DNA from: Chloroflexia bacterium SDU3-3
GTDB taxonomy: Bacteria; Chloroflexota; Chloroflexia; Chloroflexales; Roseiflexaceae
Length of the DNA: 64,000 nt
Assembly (NCBI GenBank): GCA_009268125.1
Contig: WBOU01000010.1
Span: 124,001 to 188,000, forward strand
Direction of reading: 5' to 3'
The translations under genes and the position numbers were made by a program. The notes below the pieces were generated by a model. It searched no databases and was not told where the DNA came from. It saw nothing but the letters and a program-made list of their open reading frames with translations. How positions within the stretch are numbered: the stretch's first letter is position 1; the number at the start of each line of letters is the position of its first letter. Shown here piece by piece: positions 15,501 through 22,730 of the stretch.

Positions 15501-15897
15501 CGGCCAGCACGACAAGGCCCGCGAGGTCTACGACAAGATCGTAAAGATCGCGCCAAACGATGTCGAGGCCCGCCAGTGGCTCTCGTTTATGTATACCCTG
15601 GCTGGCCGCACAACCGACGCGATCGGGGAAAAGAAGCAGATCGTGCGGCTCTTCCTGCAGCAGCGCGACTACGACAACGCGATCGCCGAGCTGCACCAGA
15701 TCATCGGCATCAACCAGAACGATGTCGAGGCCTACTTCCAGCTGGGCGATGTGCTGATGCGCCGCGAGGAGTACGAGCAGGCCGTGCGCATCTACTCGCG
15801 CCTCTCGAAGATGCCCGACGTGGAGGCCGAGCGTGTCGAGGCACTCCAGTCGGCGGCCAAACGTATGCTCGACCAGCAGCAGATGCGCGCCAAATAG
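12562..15897 (+). CDS. Large TPR-repeat protein
   Basis: A 1,111-aa protein made almost wholly of tetratricopeptide repeats, such as YYSLGLLYQERGDHQPAVEML, AIHLRLGEIYEREGKPEEAL and YTKLADIYFRQGKLNEAI. A Gly-rich linker (about 213-245) and a Pro/Ala-rich linker (about 420-500) split it into three TPR blocks. No signal peptide, membrane helix or enzyme domain is seen, so it is probably a cytoplasmic scaffold. ATG 12562 is chosen for GGGAGG 6 bases upstream; an in-frame start 43 codons earlier lacks one. The hairpin at 15948-15986 separates it from the c-di-AMP genes. Its partners cannot be inferred from sequence. Confidence 0.85.
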   Translation: MAGNRALYDRAMEQSREAARQAQWEDALKQAVRALQEFPQDLDARSAVAVALFNTNKYSQALQIFEELRAADANNPFFLEYIARVNEQMGNIVPAVAAYTQLVDLQLSRRLTMKAIEALHDVLRLRPGADDQRLRLAKMLQDAGNTSDAANEYMALAKSHQDHGQLQEAERYADEALRLSPSSREIKEYMASLHSAIESAASASFDSAPAPGQRRPTGGLGTGGLGALGGSGATGSLRGQQFTIEKIVAQAQELQERGDNSGAIEQYERAAKLGADRPDVYYSLGLLYQERGDHQPAVEMLQKASADSEYALSAHYSLGTSYEALGQLPKAAQEYEQTIRLVDLQSIGKAESEDLIQMYESAANIYIQINDIARAASLYSTLANFLGSKRWGRERAEDFRRKAKELTERNMFAKLRTLGTGALVAPDPAAPPPAAPPASEPMPETWGKIRPITDFLRPDRTPAPSSGDDLFASTPAAPAAPADPLGDLASLPAPIKPDFKPLAPLDTAGLDDVAEKYVAASEKYIEQNLMLAAIDACMEVIRLEPNYLAIHLRLGEIYEREGKPEEALTKYQLLIDTYMARSEPRRAIDVYYRLIDLSPDTINARARLAELLKNDTRVDEAAEQLAQVASAYFRMGQTNKALEEYRRGLQWAPNSAPLHGQYGQALLKLERYEAALDEFRRALELDQTNVVGIARVNAALALMGDQPAAVWQSLATLLDRLKGLQHGAALADVQAEYRSTLLVQDVAILHYILGIIQQAASQHPSALLEFEQAIDLLQSDEDPMLPLTLVHQALADSYIALGQADDALEQLKRGQAVASANPPSPEFARYPFATPLSQGDIVRRMAEAFAASGDLEGAERALQEAKQHLPYDRTIYTKLADIYFRQGKLNEAITQLEELATHYERQQDLDKAIESLEYGLQIAPNNIPVGLHWAQLNIRRGYLDKGIEGLTKVAEQQRKAGQIKDAVASLQQVADVHWTLGQHDKAREVYDKIVKIAPNDVEARQWLSFMYTLAGRTTDAIGEKKQIVRLFLQQRDYDNAIAELHQIIGINQNDVEAYFQLGDVLMRREEYEQAVRIYSRLSKMPDVEAERVEALQSAAKRMLDQQQMRAK

Positions 15898-15947
15898 CCC
15901 GGTAGCGGCTGCAAACCTGGTGGGCTTCCGCCTAGATCTTTTCATGA

Positions 15948-15986
15948 CAGCCTGCTGTCGCCTCACCGAGAGGAGGCAGCAGGCTG
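15948..15986 (+). terminator. Hairpin between the TPR gene and cdaA
   Basis: A 10-bp perfect stem (CAGCCTGCTG at 15948-15957, complement ending at 15986) is extended inward with mismatches. It is weakly T-rich downstream. The only good Shine-Dalgarno-like AGGAGG before cdaA (15970-15975) lies inside it, so it could also affect cdaA translation. Confidence 0.5.
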
Positions 15987-16008
15987 CCTTACCATAGTGC
16001 TAAATCTC

Positions 16009-16824
16009 ATGGATAGTATCACCGAGGTCATACGACGCATAAATTCCTCTATTGATTTTTTCGCCCTCCTCGATATTGCCACCGTCGCGCTCATCTTCTA
16101 CTGGCTCTTCGGGGTCATCCGCGGCACCCGCGCCGTACAGCTGCTGCGCGGATTCGGCATCCTGCTGGCGCTCTCGTTCCTGCTGAGCTCGGTGCTGCGC
16201 CTCCAGACCCTCGACTGGCTGATCGAGCGCGTCATCCAGCCCGCGCTGTTTGTCGCCATACCCGTGATCTTCCAGCCCGAGCTGCGCCGCGCCCTTGAGA
16301 AGCTGGGTGGCACCAACGACCTCTTCGCTCGCCCATTCTCGCGCACCAACCACTCCGAGAGCCTTGAGACTATCAACGGCATCGCCCGCGCCGCCCAGCA
16401 GCTCTCGCAGCAAGGCGTCGGCGCACTGATGGTGATCGAGCGCGAGACCGGGCTGCAAGAATACGCCGACCGCGGCGTCACGCTCGACTCGCGGCTGGCG
16501 GTGCCGCTGCTGCTCAACATCTTCTACCCCAACTCGCCGCTGCACGACATGGCCGTAATCATCCGGGGCAACCGCATCCTGGCCGCCAACGTGGTGCTGC
16601 CGCTCTCCGAAGATGTGGTCGGCCAGCGCCGCTATGGCACCCGCCACCGCGCTGCCAAGGGCATCACCGAGCAGTCCGACGCCATCGCCGTGGTTGTCTC
16701 CGAGGAGACCGGGGCAATATCGCTGGTGAACGATGGGCGCATGGTCAGCTACCTCAACGAGGCGCGGCTCAAGAGCCTGCTCGCGGGGCTGTTGAAAGTA
16801 CCCCTTGAGGAGGCGGCAAAATGA
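16009..16824 (+). CDS. cdaA: Diadenylate cyclase CdaA (c-di-AMP synthase)
   Basis: A 271-aa membrane-bound DAC-family enzyme that joins two ATP into cyclic di-AMP, a messenger controlling K+ and osmolyte transport and the envelope. Three N-terminal membrane helices lie at about 18-36, 43-62 and 72-88. The DAC domain follows, with GALMVIERETGL, PNSPLHD and YGTRHRAAKGITEQSDA. The RHR motif is intact (212-214). The usual DGA motif reads Asp180-Met-Ala, an unusual change of the glycine beside the metal-binding aspartate. ATG 16009 is preferred over GTG 15997; neither has a clear ribosome binding site. It overlaps the next gene by 4 bases, the standard cdaA-cdaR pairing. Confidence 0.92.
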   Translation: MDSITEVIRRINSSIDFFALLDIATVALIFYWLFGVIRGTRAVQLLRGFGILLALSFLLSSVLRLQTLDWLIERVIQPALFVAIPVIFQPELRRALEKLGGTNDLFARPFSRTNHSESLETINGIARAAQQLSQQGVGALMVIERETGLQEYADRGVTLDSRLAVPLLLNIFYPNSPLHDMAVIIRGNRILAANVVLPLSEDVVGQRRYGTRHRAAKGITEQSDAIAVVVSEETGAISLVNDGRMVSYLNEARLKSLLAGLLKVPLEEAAK

Positions 16825-18272
16825 TGCACTGGCTACGCAGCACCGGCCTGCGCCTGATCCTCTCGATCGGGCTGGCCTTCGCGCTCTGGGTCTATGTCTC
16901 GTTCCGCGAAAATCCCAGCGACACTGCCGTCTACCAAGATGTGCCTGTCAAAATAGACAACCTTGGCCCCAGCCTGATCACCGTAGACCGAAATGGCCTG
17001 CCGACCGCCAACCAGGCCACCATCACGGTCAGCGCCGAAGGCCCTCAGAATCTGCTGCAGAGCCTACGGCAGAGCGATGTGCACGCCTTCGCCGATGTCA
17101 CCAACCTAGGCGCAGGCGACCACCAGGTGCCGATCAACGTATCGACCACCCGCGACGGGCTCTCGCGCATCCTGTTCAAAGCCGACCCAAGCCTCATCCC
17201 CATCCGCATCGAGCAGGTGATCACCAAGACGGTTCCGCTCACCGTGGAGGTGGAAGGCAACGTGCCCTTCAGCTTCGAGCAGCGCGAGCCGGAGCTGTCC
17301 AGCGCCGGAAAGCGGATCGAGCGCATCACCGTCAGCGGGCCAGAAAATCGGATCGAGCGCATTGCTACCGCGCAGATCAGTGCCAATGTGAATCAGCTCA
17401 CCGCCAACTACAACTCGCCGCGCCCCATCGAGCCGGTGGATGAGAACGGCAATGTTATCACCGGCGTGACCATCACGCCAGCCTCGGTCGATGTGCTCAT
17501 CCCGATCGTCTCAAGCGTGGGCATCAAGCGCGTGCCGATCATCCCGATGGTAGAAGGCAGCCCGGCCAGCGGCCAGCTGGTCAGCTCGATCGCGGTCACG
17601 CCCGAGTTCGTGACGCTCACCGGCAGCTCTGGCTCGCTCGACGCTGTGCAGAGCATCGCCACCGAGCCAGTGCCCATCGCAGGGGGCAGCGGCACCATCT
17701 CGCGCACCGTGAAGCTCCAGCCGCCCGCCGGGGTCACGCTGCTCGCCAGCGAGCCATCCAGCGTCGAGGTGGTGATCAACACCGAGCCGATCGCCCAGGC
17801 ATTTAGCACCACCCTGCCTGCCGAGGTGGTCGCCATTAACGTTGGGCAGGGTCTTACGGTCAGTATAAGCCCCAACATTGTGCAGCTGCGCCTAAGCGGC
17901 GATACCAGCACGATCAGCACGCTCAACACCCGCCAGATCCAGGGCACGGTCGACATGTCGGGCAGTGGGCCAGGCGTCTATACGCTCACACCCAGCTTTA
18001 GCCTGCCCGAGGGCATCACGCTCAGCGGGCTGCCGCGCGTCACCGTCACCCTGCGGCAAGAGCCGACGGCCACCAGCACGCCCGCGCCACCCACAGGTAC
18101 GCCCGTGCCAGACACCACTGCCGAACCACCCACCAGCACGCCCGCGCCTGCCACCACCGCCGAGCCGCCCACCAGCGCGCCTGCCGAGCCGCCCACCAGC
18201 GCGCCCGCCGAGACCACCCAGGCCCAGCAGGAAGCGCCTGCGGCGACCGCCGAGCCGACCAGCACGCCCTAG
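16821..18272 (+). CDS. cdaR: YbbR/CdaR-type extracytoplasmic regulator of CdaA
   Basis: A 483-aa protein with one N-terminal membrane helix (about 9-27, LRLILSIGLAFALWVYVSF) and several YbbR repeats facing outside. Examples are YQDVPVKIDNLGPSL and VPLTVEVEGNVPFSF, with repeated PTVTVSGP-like turns up to about residue 400. CdaR binds CdaA in other bacteria and modulates its activity. Four-base overlap with cdaA and a GAGGAGG 7 bases before the ATG support coupled expression. The last 70 residues are a Pro/Thr/Ala-rich, probably disordered tail (TSTPAPATTAEPPTSAPAEP), common on exported proteins in this phylum but unusual for CdaR. Confidence 0.88.
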   Translation: MMHWLRSTGLRLILSIGLAFALWVYVSFRENPSDTAVYQDVPVKIDNLGPSLITVDRNGLPTANQATITVSAEGPQNLLQSLRQSDVHAFADVTNLGAGDHQVPINVSTTRDGLSRILFKADPSLIPIRIEQVITKTVPLTVEVEGNVPFSFEQREPELSSAGKRIERITVSGPENRIERIATAQISANVNQLTANYNSPRPIEPVDENGNVITGVTITPASVDVLIPIVSSVGIKRVPIIPMVEGSPASGQLVSSIAVTPEFVTLTGSSGSLDAVQSIATEPVPIAGGSGTISRTVKLQPPAGVTLLASEPSSVEVVINTEPIAQAFSTTLPAEVVAINVGQGLTVSISPNIVQLRLSGDTSTISTLNTRQIQGTVDMSGSGPGVYTLTPSFSLPEGITLSGLPRVTVTLRQEPTATSTPAPPTGTPVPDTTAEPPTSTPAPATTAEPPTSAPAEPPTSAPAETTQAQQEAPAATAEPTSTP

Positions 18273-18288
18273 CGCCACAGGTGGCCTA

Positions 18289-18297
18289 TGGTACAAT
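18289..18297 (+). promoter_or_regulatory. Extended -10 element (TGGTACAAT) for gatC
   Basis: TGGTACAAT lies 29 bases upstream of the gatC ATG. Confidence 0.55.
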
Positions 18298-18326
18298 ACG
18301 CCAATCGAGACAAATGGAGAAAAACC

Positions 18327-18626
18327 ATGCCGCTGACAAAAGAGGATGTCGCGCACGTTGCGCATCTTGCCCGCCTCAAGCTTTCCGACAGCGAGCTTGA
18401 GACCATGCAGCACCAGCTCTCAAATATTCTCAGCTATATCGACAAGCTCAGCGAGGTGGATGTCGAGGGCGTCCCCCTCACCGCGCAGGTGACCGATCTG
18501 GTGAACGTCATGCGCGATGACACCATCCGCCCATCCATGCCGGTCGACGAGGCGCTTGCCAATGCGCCGCGCCAGAGCCAGAACATGTTCCGTGTCAAGG
18601 CCATCTTCGACGAAAACAATAGCTAG
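18327..18626 (+). CDS. gatC: Glutamyl/aspartyl-tRNA amidotransferase subunit C
   Basis: A 99-aa small subunit of GatCAB, which converts misacylated Glu-tRNA(Gln) or Asp-tRNA(Asn) to the amide form. The family pattern is plain: VAHVAHLARLKLSDSELE, LSNILSYIDKLSEVDVEGV and a C-terminal DEALANAPRQSQNMFRVKAIF. ATG 18327 is chosen because GGAG lies 7 bases before it; the in-frame start at 18288 overlaps the -10 element. Its own extended -10 makes it independent of cdaR. gatA and gatB are not in the window. Confidence 0.95.
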   Translation: MPLTKEDVAHVAHLARLKLSDSELETMQHQLSNILSYIDKLSEVDVEGVPLTAQVTDLVNVMRDDTIRPSMPVDEALANAPRQSQNMFRVKAIFDENNS

Positions 18627-18776
18627 CGCGCCCAAGTGCGCCATGCCATCGGGTATGGCGCACCTCCTCATTTCCCTGCAACAAACCACACGCCCCAATC
18701 GTACCAACATAACAGAGCTATTGAACAGCTGCGCAAGCACGGCGCATATCAGGTATAGACAGAGAGGGGCTTTCTC

Positions 18777-19232
18777 ATGAACGGCTCGAATGGCAATAAC
18801 TACAGGTATCAGAGCGGCACGCGCACACCTTTTGGCATCAAGCCGCTCTACCTCTACATCGGCATCGGCATCCTGGCGCTCATCGCCCTGTGGTTCATCG
18901 GCAGCCTGCTCACCGCAGGGCTGAACGCCTACTTTGCGCTGGCCGCAGGCGTGCTGCTGGTGCTGGGCAACCTGCGCGACGTGATCGCTAACCCCTACCC
19001 CCAGCGCTCGAACACCGCGCTGCTCAATACCCTGGTGGGCGCGGGCCTGATCATGTTCTTTGTGGGCAGCGCCTTCGGTGCGATCTGGTTCGTTCCCGCC
19101 GTGCTGCTGCTGCTCGCATCGGCCCCGCTCATCTTGGGGCGATCCGATGTGTACGCCACCTACATCCTAGCGGCGCGCAACACCGCCGACAGCGTCCGCC
19201 GCGTGATCACCAACGTCACCATTCGCCCGTAA
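18777..19232 (+). CDS. Small integral membrane protein, unknown
   Basis: A 151-aa protein with about four membrane helices (roughly 24-43, 47-66, 84-102 and 104-122) and polar termini. I do not recognise a family. The N-terminus (NGSNGNNYRYQSGTRTPFG) is Asn/Gly-rich. AGAGGGG lies 7-8 bases upstream of the ATG. It ends 22 bases before a strong hairpin shared with the convergent sigma-factor gene. No neighbour suggests a role. Confidence 0.7.
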   Translation: MNGSNGNNYRYQSGTRTPFGIKPLYLYIGIGILALIALWFIGSLLTAGLNAYFALAAGVLLVLGNLRDVIANPYPQRSNTALLNTLVGAGLIMFFVGSAFGAIWFVPAVLLLLASAPLILGRSDVYATYILAARNTADSVRRVITNVTIRP

Positions 19233-19254
19233 GCTGCTGGGCCAGCGGCGCAAA

Positions 19255-19289
19255 AAACCGGCACCGAGCCTTGTGCTCGGTGCCGGTTT
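19255..19289. terminator. Bidirectional terminator
   Basis: A perfect 15-bp stem (19255-19269 with 19275-19289) with a 5-base loop, A-rich on the left and T-rich on the right. It serves the convergent membrane-protein and sigma-factor genes. Confidence 0.85.
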
Positions 19290-19306
19290 CGTATTCGGAA
19301 GGGAAG

Positions 19307-19855
19307 CTAGGCCGCGTTGGTCTGCATCCGGCGGGCCAGCGACTGGATGCCGCGGTGCTGCAGCGCCTTGACCGAGCCCTCGGTGCGGCCTAGGCGCTCG
19401 GCAACCTCTTGCACCGACATGTCGGACATAAAGCGCAGCAGGATGACCTCGCGCTGGTCGTCGGTGAGATCGGCCAGGGTGCGGCGCAGCTCCTCGTGCT
19501 CTAGCCGCGCGCTGACCGCCTGCTCGGGGCCTTCGCAGCTGCCCTCCCAGTTCTCTAGAGGCACCTGGTGGCGCTTCCGGCGGCGGCGGATGATGTCGAC
19601 GGTGCGGTCGTGGGCGATCCGGTAGAGCCACGCCGAGATCGGCCAGCCGCGATCTTCATAGCGATCCAGCCCTTCAAACATACGAAGGAATACCTCGGCC
19701 TGAAGATCCTCGGCCAGCTCGACCTCGCCAACGCGGAAATAGATGTAGCGATAGATCGCCGATGCGTAGCGCTCGTAGATCTGGGCAAACGCACCATGAT
19801 CGCCTGCTTTGGCGCGCACCACGAGCTCTGCATCTGTGGTAGTAGTGGGCTGCAT
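19307..19855 (-). CDS. ECF-type RNA polymerase sigma factor
   Basis: A 182-aa group 4 sigma factor. Region 2 (about 20-90) includes YERYASAIYRYIYFRVGEVE, DLQAEVFLRMFEGL and the DNA-contact segment AWLYRIAHDRTVDIIRRRR. Region 4 (about 120-175) has LTDDQREVILLRFMSDMSVQEVAERLGRTEGSVKALQHRG, a clear helix-turn-helix. ATG 19855 is chosen because AGGAAG sits 5 bases upstream; the GTG two codons earlier overlaps that site. No anti-sigma gene is adjacent, unlike the second ECF factor in this window. Its regulon and signal cannot be read here. Confidence 0.92.
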   Translation of the reverse strand: MQPTTTTDAELVVRAKAGDHGAFAQIYERYASAIYRYIYFRVGEVELAEDLQAEVFLRMFEGLDRYEDRGWPISAWLYRIAHDRTVDIIRRRRKRHQVPLENWEGSCEGPEQAVSARLEHEELRRTLADLTDDQREVILLRFMSDMSVQEVAERLGRTEGSVKALQHRGIQSLARRMQTNAA

Positions 19856-20068
19856 AATCACTTCCTAGAACGTGCGAGGTGGGGCTAGTCAGCCGCCAGT
19901 CCGAGTACGTGGAAGGAGTATAGCGAGCGCACGCTACCCACCTGTAACCAGCGCCGCATGGGGTCTCCATGGGCTATACACCGTGCGAGGCGACGACATG
20001 GATGCACTGCCCTGTCAAATATGATGATAGAATAGAGCGATAATCCGACTCATCGCAGGGAGATTTCC

Positions 20069-20764
20069 TTGAATAACTGGCTCAACACCCCAAGCAATGC
20101 GACCCTCAACAGCCGCCAGAGCGACCTGCCAGATCTGGCGCTGGCCTGGGCTGGCACCACGCTGGCCTTCTCGCTCTCAAGCATCGGGGGAAACCTCAGC
20201 TTGGTTATGACCCCAGTGTTTCTGAGCATCCTCGCCATCGCATCAGTGGTGTGCGGGCTTGGGTTTGTGCTGCACGAGCTGGCCCACCGCGTGGTGGCAC
20301 GCAGCTACGGCGCCGAGGCCCACTTCATCGCCGACAAGCGCATGCTGGGCCTGTCGCTGCTGATCGCGCTGGCCGGAGCGTTTCTGGCCGCACCTGGGGC
20401 GGTATGGTACCGCGGCATGCTCTCGAAGGCGCAAAATGGCAAGATCGCACTGGCTGGGCCAGTGTCCAACTTCGTGCTCTCGCTGATCTTCTTCCTGACA
20501 ATCTCTGTGCTCCTGCTCTCGGGGCAACTGGCCAACACGCCCGACTGGCTGCAGCGGCTCTGCTACATGGGCTTTACGCTGAATGCCTGGCTGGGCCTGT
20601 TCAACATGATCCCAGCTGGCCCCTTCGATGGCGCAAAGGTGTTTGCCTGGAACAAGATCGTGTTTGCGGTGACGATAGCCGTGGGGCTTGTGCTGGTCTT
20701 TGTGCTGCAGAACGAAACCGTGCTCAGCACCCTCTACGCCCTGGCCAGCGGCCTGCTGCGCTAG
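20069..20764 (+). CDS. Site-2-protease-like M50 membrane metallopeptidase
   Basis: A 231-aa integral membrane protein with the zinc motif HELAH (about 70) inside a membrane helix and the second motif NMIPAGPFDGAKVF (about 185), which supplies the third zinc ligand (Asp). The family cuts membrane-embedded substrates such as anti-sigma factors. The layout, a compact core without PDZ or CBS domains, matches the short archaeal/bacterial YwhC-like group. The start is TTG 20069 with AGGGAGA 6 bases upstream, and no better start is available. It stands divergently next to an ECF sigma gene, a suggestive but unproven link. Confidence 0.85.
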   Translation: MNNWLNTPSNATLNSRQSDLPDLALAWAGTTLAFSLSSIGGNLSLVMTPVFLSILAIASVVCGLGFVLHELAHRVVARSYGAEAHFIADKRMLGLSLLIALAGAFLAAPGAVWYRGMLSKAQNGKIALAGPVSNFVLSLIFFLTISVLLLSGQLANTPDWLQRLCYMGFTLNAWLGLFNMIPAGPFDGAKVFAWNKIVFAVTIAVGLVLVFVLQNETVLSTLYALASGLLR

Positions 20765-20871
20765 CTGGCAGCGTTGCAGCTTGCCCGCCTGATGTTGCCC
20801 TTCGTCTACACAACACCTGGCCAAAATTAGGTACAATAGGCCAAGGTCGTTTTAACATGGAGTATTGAGCT

Positions 20872-21624
20872 ATGCGAACCCCGCTTATCGCTGGGAACTG
20901 GAAAATGCACAAGACCGTGGCCGAGGGCGTCGAGCTGGTCGAGGCCCTGCTGCGCGAGCTGCCTGATACGTCGGACCGCGAGGTGCTGGTGTGCCCGCCC
21001 TACACCGCGCTCTACGCCCTCAACCCGCTGCTCCAGAACACGCCCATCCGCCTGGGGGCGCAGGATGTGTTCTATGAGGAGCAGGGCGCCTATACCGCCG
21101 CCATCGCACCCGCCATGCTGAAGGAGCTTGGCTGCAGCTACACGATCGTGGGCCACAGCGAGCGCCGCCAGATCTTCGGCGACACCGATGCGATCATCCA
21201 GAAGAAGGTGGTCGCGGCGCTGAAGCACGGCATCCGCCCGGTGCTGTGCGTGGGCGAGACCAAGCCCGAGCGCGACAGCGGCCGCGCCGAGGATGTGGTG
21301 CTAGGCCAGCTGAAGGCCGGCCTGGCCGGGCTGACCGCCGAGGGCCTGCGCGAGGTGGTGATCGCCTATGAGCCGGTGTGGGCCATCGGCACCGGCGACA
21401 CCGCCAGCAGCGCCGATGCTCAGGCGATGCACGCGGCTATCCGCAAGACCCTAGTGGAGATCGCGGGCGCCGAGCTGGCCGAGGAGATCCGCATCCTCTA
21501 CGGCGGCAGCGTGAAGCCCGACAACATCGACGAACTGATGGCCCAGCAGGACATCGATGGCGCGCTGGTAGGCGGCGCGGCGCTGAGCGCCAGCAGCTTC
21601 CTGCGGATCATCGGCTACCGCTAG
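20872..21624 (+). CDS. tpiA: Triosephosphate isomerase
   Basis: A 250-aa TIM-barrel enzyme of glycolysis that interconverts dihydroxyacetone phosphate and glyceraldehyde 3-phosphate. The catalytic residues are visible: Lys in AGNWKMHK (about 11), His in VGHSERR (about 95) and Glu in AYEPVWAIGTG (about 167), with the phosphate-binding YGGSVKPDN near the C-terminus. Length is normal. It is transcribed alone, with a -10-like TACAAT at 20832-20837, and ends at a 19-bp hairpin. pgk is also in the window but in a separate unit. Confidence 0.97.
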   Translation: MRTPLIAGNWKMHKTVAEGVELVEALLRELPDTSDREVLVCPPYTALYALNPLLQNTPIRLGAQDVFYEEQGAYTAAIAPAMLKELGCSYTIVGHSERRQIFGDTDAIIQKKVVAALKHGIRPVLCVGETKPERDSGRAEDVVLGQLKAGLAGLTAEGLREVVIAYEPVWAIGTGDTASSADAQAMHAAIRKTLVEIAGAELAEEIRILYGGSVKPDNIDELMAQQDIDGALVGGAALSASSFLRIIGYR

Positions 21625-21645
21625 GCTCGATTGACTGACATACAG

Positions 21646-21686
21646 AAAGAAGATGGCGCGCAGCAACGCTGCGCGCCATCTTCTTT
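21646..21686. terminator. Bidirectional terminator
   Basis: A perfect 19-bp stem (21646-21664 with 21668-21686) with a 3-base loop, A-rich on the left flank and T-rich on the right. It serves tpiA and the convergent receiver gene. Confidence 0.9.
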
Positions 21687-21709
21687 GCAAAATCGGCCAT
21701 ATTCAACGT

Positions 21710-22093
21710 TCAAAGATGTAGGAGCGGTGTGCCGATCGTTGTTGCAGTCAAGCAGCGCAGCACCTTGATCGGTACTGGCTTGGCAAGGTAGTGATCGACC
21801 TGCAGATCCTGCGCTGCCTCCATCAGCTCGGGCGAGCTGTAGGCCGTCATCATGATGATGTGCGAGCTGATGCCATGCTGGCGGAGGGCGGTCACTAGCT
21901 CAAGACCATTCATAGAGAGCATATGGTAGTCGGTGATGATCAGATCGGGGAGCTGCTCAAGCGCGTGGGCAAGCGCCTCTGGCCCGCTCGATACTGTCTT
22001 GATCGACCACTTGTCCGGCGAGAAGAGCGCCTGCTCAAGCATAAAACGCTGGTTGGCTTCATCATCGACAATCAGGATAGTGTATTCGGGCAT
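21710..22093 (-). CDS. Stand-alone response-regulator receiver protein
   Basis: A 127-aa CheY-like domain with no output domain. It has the acidic pair in LIVDDEA (about 9-11), the phosphoacceptor Asp in IITDYHM (about 55), the switch Thr in IMMTAYSS (about 83) and the conserved Lys in YLAKPV (about 105). It probably relays phosphate from a histidine kinase encoded elsewhere. It is transcribed alone and shares the hairpin at 21646-21686 with tpiA. Confidence 0.9.
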   Translation of the reverse strand: MPEYTILIVDDEANQRFMLEQALFSPDKWSIKTVSSGPEALAHALEQLPDLIITDYHMLSMNGLELVTALRQHGISSHIIMMTAYSSPELMEAAQDLQVDHYLAKPVPIKVLRCLTATTIGTPLLHL

Positions 22094-22570
22094 TGATCAC
22101 CACCACAAGAGCTAGAACGTCGGTTGTGTCGTGTTATATATAATACCGAGAGACGATCCCAGTGTGCTACACAACATATGATCGGATTGATCACGTAGCT
22201 GTGATTCTTTAGTATGGGACACAAAGTATTGCGATCGCCCGCTTGGGCCACGCGAATCGAGCGCACTACACACCTGGGGGAAGGGTGATCCTAGCGGGCC
22301 AATCAAGCCGCCGACCATCCGCTACGCCAGAAGGTTAGGATAGAACATAGCTGTGATCACGTTGACAATATCACATTTTTGCTTTTTTCTCTAGTCCTAT
22401 TTCTATCTATTCACCGCCGACCCTACCTCTCTCCTACCACGTACCTAACGCAATATCGTGACAAAGGTTGAAGCCTAATCGGCAAAAGCCTGCCAGCACC
22501 CGCAAAAACGCTTACTGCCGAACAGCTGAAAAACAGGCGCTTGGAGAACTACCGCAAACCTATGGTTTTG
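22094..22570. other. Long AT-richer gap before lon, no gene
   Basis: The 637 bases between the receiver gene and lon hold no supported gene. The nonamer AGCTGTGAT occurs twice (about 22198 and 22350). A TTGACA at 22362-22367 has no -10 at the right spacing. No CIRCE element was found. Confidence 0.5.
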
Positions 22571-22656
22571 TGGTACCATGCAGAGAATCATAGCCGCAGA
22601 GCAAAACACTACGTGATGAATCTGTCATTGATACTACTATTGTTCTGTGCTATGAA
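22571..22656 (+). promoter_or_regulatory. Promoter candidates for lon
   Basis: There are two candidates: an extended -10 TGGTACCAT at 22571-22579, and TTGATA (22628-22633) with TATGAA (22651-22656) 17 bases apart. Heat control through HrcA is not supported. Confidence 0.4.
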
Positions 22657-22730
22657 AGAAGACAAATGATCGCCCCAAATCGTTGTTACGTGGATCTACA
22701 GGCGATGATGGCCAAAAAGTGAGGAATACG

